A DNA stretch of 12,327 bases from Nocardia rhamnosiphila NBRC 108938 (GTDB taxonomy: Bacteria > Actinomycetota > Actinomycetes > Mycobacteriales > Mycobacteriaceae). Below are positions 1-6,800 of this stretch, in pieces. The position numbers and the translations under genes were made by a program. Positions within the stretch are counted from its first letter, which is position 1. The number at the start of each line of letters is the position of its first letter. The DNA lies in contig NZ_JOAJ01000022.1 in assembly GCF_000720425.1 (NCBI RefSeq), positions 1 through 12,327 of the forward strand, written 5' to 3'. Under the pieces are notes generated by a model. The model saw nothing but the letters and a program-made list of their open reading frames with translations. It was not told the DNA's origin and did not search any database.

Positions 1-864
1 ACGACCCGCGATCGGCGTACCCACCGCCACATCATCGGTAGCCGACAACCGCGCCAACAGCAACGCCAGCACCGCATGCACAACCATGAACACCGTCGCG
101 TTGTGCTCGGCCGCCAACCGCGACACCGCCCGATGCAACTCCGCATCGATCTCGAACGGCACCGTGCCACCCGCCATCGACGGCACGATCGGGCGCGGCC
201 GGTCACCCGGCAGGTTCAACTCGTCCGGCAACCCGGCCAACGCCTCGCGCCAATAAGCGGCCTGCGCGCTGACCAGACTCTCGGGATCGTCCTCCGAACC
301 CAGGACCTCGCGCTGCCACAGGCTGTAATCGGCGTACTGCACCGGCAGCGGCGTCCACGCCGGAGCCGAACCGGAGGTGCGCGCCGCGTAGGCGGTCATC
401 AGGTCCCGGATCAGCGGGCCCATCGACCAGCCGTCGGTACTGATGTGGTGCACCACGAACACCAGCACGTATTCGCCGTCGGCCGGCTGGAACACGGCCG
501 CACGCGACGGCACCTCGGTCGTCACATCGAAACCGGTCGCGAGCACCTCGGTGATCCGGCCGCGTAGTTCGGTGGCGGAAACCGGGATCGGCGTCGGATC
601 CGGAACCGCCCGGCCGACGGGCAGGACCTGCTGGTACGGCTTTCCGTCCTGGGCGGGGTAGATGGTCCGCAGGGCTTCGTGCCGGCCCACCACGTCCGCG
701 ACGGCCTGCCGTAGCGCGGGAATATCGAGATCCCCGGACAGCCGGACGGCCAGCGGGATGTTGTAGGCCGACGATCCGGTGTCGAACTGGTTCAGGAACC
801 ACATCCGCTGCTGCGCCAGCGACAACGGCACCCGCTCCGGCCGCTCCCGCGGCGCCAGCACCGG
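1..864 (-). other. Condensation domain C4, partial
   Basis: Begins with RVPLSLAQQRMWFLNQFD and continues through RHEALRTIYP, the catalytic HHISTDGWSMGPL (residues 2934-2940) and PVQYADYSLWQRE to GTPIAGR, where the window ends. The HHISTDGWS motif is closer to the usual L-peptide-accepting consensus (HHIISDGWS) than the HHIAGDG of C2 and C3, but subtype cannot be set by eye. C4 differs clearly from C2 and C3 (for instance VPSMAGGTVPFEID against VQSFAGGRVEVTVD), so the tandem duplication ends at T3. At least one more A-T unit should follow downstream. Confidence 0.93.
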
Positions 865-3800
865 CATGTCGCCCCGTCCGGTGGCGGATTCCGCGGCGGC
901 GGCCAGCGCGGCCACCGTGGAGGCCTCGAACAGCGTCCGAACCGCCACCTTGGTGTCCAATGCCGCGCTCAGCCGGGCCGCGACCTGGGTCGCGATCAGC
1001 GAGTTACCACCGAGCGCGAAGAAATCGTCGTCCGCGCCGACCCGCTCGACACCCAGGACCTCGGCGAAGACGCCGGCCACGATCTCCTCGACCGGGGTCG
1101 ACGGCGCCCGGAACTCCCGGGTTTCGAATACCGGCGCGGGCAGGGCTTTACGATCCAGCTTCCCGGAGGTGTTCAACGGGAACGCGTCGAGCACGACCAC
1201 CGCGCCCGGCACCATGTACACCGGCAATACGCCGCGCAGCGCGTCCAACAGCGCCGCGGCAACGATCTGCTCGCCGGGTGCGGGTACCACGTAGGCGACC
1301 AACTGCTCACCCAGCTCGGACGCCGCGACCGTCACGACGGCCTGGCTCACCACCGGCTGCGCCAGCAGTGCCGATTCGATCTCCCCCAGCTCGATCCGCT
1401 GACCACGGAACTTCACCTGGAAATCGGTACGACCCAGATACTCCAGCGCCGGCCGAGTCTCCGGGCGGCCCTCCACCAGGGTCTCGGCCCGGCGCCACCG
1501 CACCAGGTCACCCGTGCGATACATCCGCTGACCGGCATCGAACGGATTCGCCACGAAACGATCCGCCGACAGATCCGGACGTGTCACATATCCGCGAGCC
1601 AACTGGTCGCCCGCCAGATACAACTCGCCCGTGACACCCGGCGCCACCGGCCGCAACCGCGAATCCAGCACATACACACGGGTGTTCCACTCCGGCACAC
1701 CGATCGGCACACCGGCCGACTCGGTACCGGTCGCCTGCCAGTACGTGACCGTCACCGCCGCCTCGGTCGGACCGTAGACGTTGTGGACCGCGGCATCGGA
1801 GATCGCCTGCATCGCACCGACCGTCTCCGGTGGTAGCGCTTCACCGAGCGCGAACACGTGCTGGAGCGAGGGAATCGAACCCGCCGGGGTATGCGCGGCG
1901 AACATTCCGAGCATCGAGGGAACGAAGTCCGTCATCGTCACCCGCTGCTCGGCGATGACCCGCGCCAGGTACTCGGCATCACGATGGCCGTCGGGGGTCG
2001 CGACGACCAGGCGCGCTCCCACTGCCAGCGGCAGGAAATAACCCCACAGCGACACGTCGAACGTCGTCGCCGTCTTCTGCAGATACACATCGTCGGCGTC
2101 CAGCCGGTACTGCGCCAGCCACCACGCGATCTGATTGCCGATCGCCGCATGCGAAACCGCCACGCCCTTCGGCCGGCCCGTCGAACCCGACGTGAAGATC
2201 ACATACGCCGTATTCGACAGACGCACCGGCGCCGACCGATCCGCGTCGGTCACCGGCGCCGAGCCGAAACGATCGGTATCGAGGCTGTCCAGGGCCAGTA
2301 TCGGTACGCCCGCGAGGGCGTCCGCACCGGCGCCGCCGTCCGCGCCGATACCGACGGCCCGCGCGTCGGCGGTGGTGGTCAGCAGACACACCGGTGCCGC
2401 GGTATCGAGAATGTAGCCGATACGTTCGGCGGGATGCGCCGGGTCCAGCGGCACATACGCACCGCCCGCCGCCACTACCGCGTACATACCGACCACCAGG
2501 TCGATCGACCGGGAGATCAGCACCCCGACCAGCGATTCCGGACCCACGCCCTGCGCGATCAGCAACCGCGCGAGCCGATTCACCCGGCCCGCGAACTCGG
2601 CATACGTCAGGGTGGTGCCCTCGAACGACAACGCCACCCGATCCGGATACGCGGCGACGGCCCGCTCGAACCCGTCCAGCAGCAATTGCGCCGGCACCGC
2701 GTGCTCGGTCGCGTTCCACTCCGCCAGCACCCGGGTGCGTTCGGCGGGAGCCAGGATCTCGAAGTCACCGACCGGGGTCGCGGGATCGGCCACGATCGCA
2801 CCGAGCAACCGGGTGAAGCGGCCGGCGAAGCCTTCCGCCGTTTCCTGGTCGAACAACGCCGTGGCGTAGGTCAGGTAACCCACCACGCCCTGCGCAGCAC
2901 CCGAATCGTCGTAGGCGTCGGCGAGGACGAGGTTCAGGTCGAACTGAGAGTTCTCGGTATCGATCTCCACCCCGGACACCGTCAGGCCCGGCAGTTCCAG
3001 ACTCGACGCCGCGAGGTTCTGGAAGGTGAACCCGACCTGGAACAGCGGATGCCGCGCCTGCGAACGCGCCGGGTTGATCACCTCGACCAAACGCTCGAAC
3101 GGCACATCCGCATGCGCGAACGCCGCGATATCGATTTCCCGCTGCCGTGCCAGCAGATCCGTGAACGACTCACCACGATCCAGTTGGGTCCGGAACACCA
3201 GCGTGTTCACGAACATACCGATCAGATCATCGAGCGCCTGCTCACCACGACCCGCGACCGGGGTACCCACCGTGATGTCATCGCTTCCGGACAACCGCGA
3301 CAGCAATACCGCGAACGCCGTATGCGCCACCATGAACAGAGTGGCGCCCTGCTGCTGTGCCAGTCGCTGCAGACCGGCGTGGGTCGCGGCGTCGATATGG
3401 AGCTCCACCCGGCGGCCGGCGAACGACTGCACCGCCGGACGCGGCCGGTCCATCGGCAGGTCCAGCTGATCGGGCACCCCGGCCAGCGTCGACTGCCAGA
3501 AGGCGAGTTGCTGCGCTGCCGGCGACTCCGCGTCGGATTCGTCGCCCAGCAGGTCGCGCTGCCAGATGCTGTAGTCGGCGTACTGCACCGGCAACGCCGC
3601 CCAGCCCGGGGCTTCGCCGGCCGCACGGGCCGCGTACGCGATCATCAGATCCCGCGTCAACGGCCCCGCCGAGGACCCGTCACCGGCGATGTGGTGCACC
3701 ACCATCACCATCACGAACTCGTCGGCGGCGTCGTCCACCCGGAACAGCGCCACCCGCAGCGGCACCTCGGCGGTCACATCGAATCCCACCGCCGCCAGTT

Positions 3801-6800
3801 CCGCCACCGCCGCCGCGACCTCACCGGCGGCCACGGACCGCACCTCGAGCTGCGGAACAGCCTGCCCGGCCGACAACACCACCTGTACCGGGCCGGACTC
3901 GGTCTCCGGGTAGACCGTACGCAACACCTCGTGCCGCGCGACGACATCGGCGACGGCCCGCCGCAACGCGTCCACATCGAGACCACCCGACAAGCGGATC
4001 GCCAACGGCAGGTTGTAGGCAGCCGTTGCCGCGTCGAAGCGGTTCAGGAACCACATCCGCTGCTGCGCCGGCGACAACGGCGCCGCCGGTACCGTCTCGC
4101 CCGACAGCAGGGTCCGGCTCGGACGCGGCTGCGCCACCAGCGCCGCCCGGCCGCCGGTACCGGCCTGCTCCTGGATCCGCGCGGCCAAGGCGGCGACGGT
4201 GGAGGTCTCGAACAGCGACCGGACCGCGACCGTGGTGTCCAATGCCGCACTCAGCCGGGCCGCGACCTGGGTCGCGATCAGCGAGTTACCACCGAGCGCG
4301 AAGAAATCGTCGGCGGCGCCGACCCGACGCACATCGAGGACGTCGGCGAAGACGCCGGCCACGATCTCCTCGATCGGGGTCGACGGCGCCCGGAACTCCT
4401 TGGTCTCGAACACCGGCGCCGGCAACGCTTTACGATCCAGCTTCCCGGAGGTGTTCAGCGGGAACGCGTCCAATCCGACCACGGCCGCCGGAACCATATA
4501 GGTCGGCAGCACATCCCGGACAGCCCCGAGCAGTTCGGTGGAGTTCAGTTGCTCGCCCGGAGCCGGCACGACGTAGGCGACGAGTTGCTCACCGAGCTGG
4601 GACGCGGCGACGGTGACCACGGCCTGGCTCACCTCGGGCCGGGCCAGGAACGCGGACTCGATCTCACCGAGTTCGATGCGCTGGCCGCGGAATTTCACCT
4701 GGAAATCGGTGCGCCCCAGATATTCCAGTACCGGTTGACCACCGACCCGCTGCCACCGCACCAGGTCACCCGTGCGATACATCCGCCGGCCGGTATCGAA
4801 CGGGCTCGCCACGAACCGGTCGGCGGAAAGGTCCGGACGCGTCACATATCCACGAGCAAGCTGGTCACCGGCGAGATACAACTCACCTGTGACACCCGCG
4901 GGAACCGGCCGCAACCTGCTGTCGAGCACATACACGCGGCTGTTCCACTGCGGCACGCCGATCGGCACACTGCCCGACTCGGCGCCCGTGGCCTGCCAAT
5001 AGGTGATCGACACCGCGGCCTCGGTCGGGCCGTACAAGTTGTGTACCGCGGCATCGGAGACCGCGTGCATCGCGGTCACTGTCGCCGGGGGCAGGGCCTC
5101 ACCGATGACGAATACGTGCCGCAGGCTCGGAATCGACCCCGCCTCGGTATGTGCGGCGAACATCGTCAACATCGACGGCACGAAATCCGTCACCGTGACC
5201 TGCTGTTCGGCGATCACCTGCGCGAGATAGGCCGGGTCGCGATGACCGTCCGGCGTCGCCACCACCAACCGGGCGCCGACGGACAGCGGCAGGAAGAAAC
5301 CCCACAACGACACGTCGAACGTGGTCGCGGTCTTCTGCAGATACACATCCGAGATACCCATCGGGTACTGCGACAGCATCCAGGCCACCTGGTTCGCGAT
5401 CGCCGAATGCGGCACCGCCACACCCTTCGGACGGCCGGTCGAACCCGAGGTGAAGATGACGTACGCGGTATTGCCGGGCCGCACCGGCGCGAGCCGATCC
5501 GCATCGGTCACCGGCGCAGAGTCGAAACCGCTGGTATCGAGGGTATCCAGGAATAGCGCCGGTACCCCGTCCAATTCGCCCGTACCGGCAGCGTCGGTGG
5601 AGACCGCATCGCCGTGGACGGTTCGCGCGTCGATGGTCGTGGACAGCAGACAGGCCGGCCGCGCGGTATCCAGGATGTAGCCGATCCGCTCGGCCGGATG
5701 GGCCGGGTCCAACGGCACATACGCACCACCCGCGGCCACCACCGCGTACATTCCGACCACCAGGTCCAGCGACCGGGACACCAGCAAACCGACCAGCGAC
5801 TCCGGACCCACACCCTGCGCGATCAGCACTCGCGCCAACCGGTTCACCCGAGTAGCGAACTCACCGTAGGACAGACTCGTCCCCTCGAACGACACCGCGA
5901 CCCGGTCCGGGTGAGCCGCCACCGCCCGATCGAAGCCTTCCAGCAGCAGACGAGGGGTGAAGGGGTAAGCGGTGGCGTTCCATTGCTCCAGCACCCGGGT
6001 CCGCTCCACCGGCGCCAGGATCTCGAGGTCGCCGACCGGCACGGAAGAATCCGCTACCACTGCGGCCAGCAAGCGCACGAAGCGGTCCGCGAAGCCCTGA
6101 ACGGTGGTGTGGTCGAACAACGCGGTGGCATAGGTCAGGTAACCCGCCACGCCCAAGGGCGCACCCGATTCGTCATAGGAATCACCGAGGTCGAGGTTCA
6201 GATCGAACTGTGCGATCGCGGTATCGAAATCCAGCCCCGAAACCGTCAGGCCCGGCAACTCCAGACTGGACGGCGCCAGGTTCTGGAACGCGAACCCGAC
6301 CTGGAACAATGGATGCCGCGCCTGTGACCGGGCGGGATCGAGTACCTCTACCAGCCGCTCGAACGGCACATCCCCGTGCGCGAACGCCGCGATATCGACC
6401 TCACGCTGCCGCGCCAGCAGATCCGCGAACGACTCACCACGATCCAACTCGGTCCGGAACACCAGCGTGTTCACGAACATACCGATCAGATCATCGAGCG
6501 CCTGCTCACCACGACCCGCCACCGGCGTGCCGATGGTGATGTCATCGGTACCCGACAGGCGCGCCAGCAACACCGCCAGCGCCGCGTGCACGACCATGAA
6601 CAGCGTCGCGTTCTGCTCCTGGGCGATCCGCTGCAAACCGGCATGGATCTCGGCATCGACAGTGACCTCGACCCGGCCGCCCGCGAAGGACTGCACCGCC
6701 GGACGCGCCCGATCCGTCGGCAGATCCAGCTGATCCGGCACCCCGGCCAGCGCCGACTGCCAATAGGCGAGCTGAGCCGCCGCGATCGACTCCGGATCGG

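Noticed and set aside
1858..5556. Long plus-strand open frame of 1232 codons
   Set aside because: Antisense to modules 2 and 3, whose frame carries uninterrupted NRPS motifs. The predicted protein is Arg/His-rich and low in complexity, as expected from reading GC-rich coding DNA backwards, and no domain is recognised.
1150..5960. Assigning serine to A2 and A3 from the EntF-like framework
   Set aside because: Three pocket positions that define the EntF serine code are changed, so the substrate is left open.
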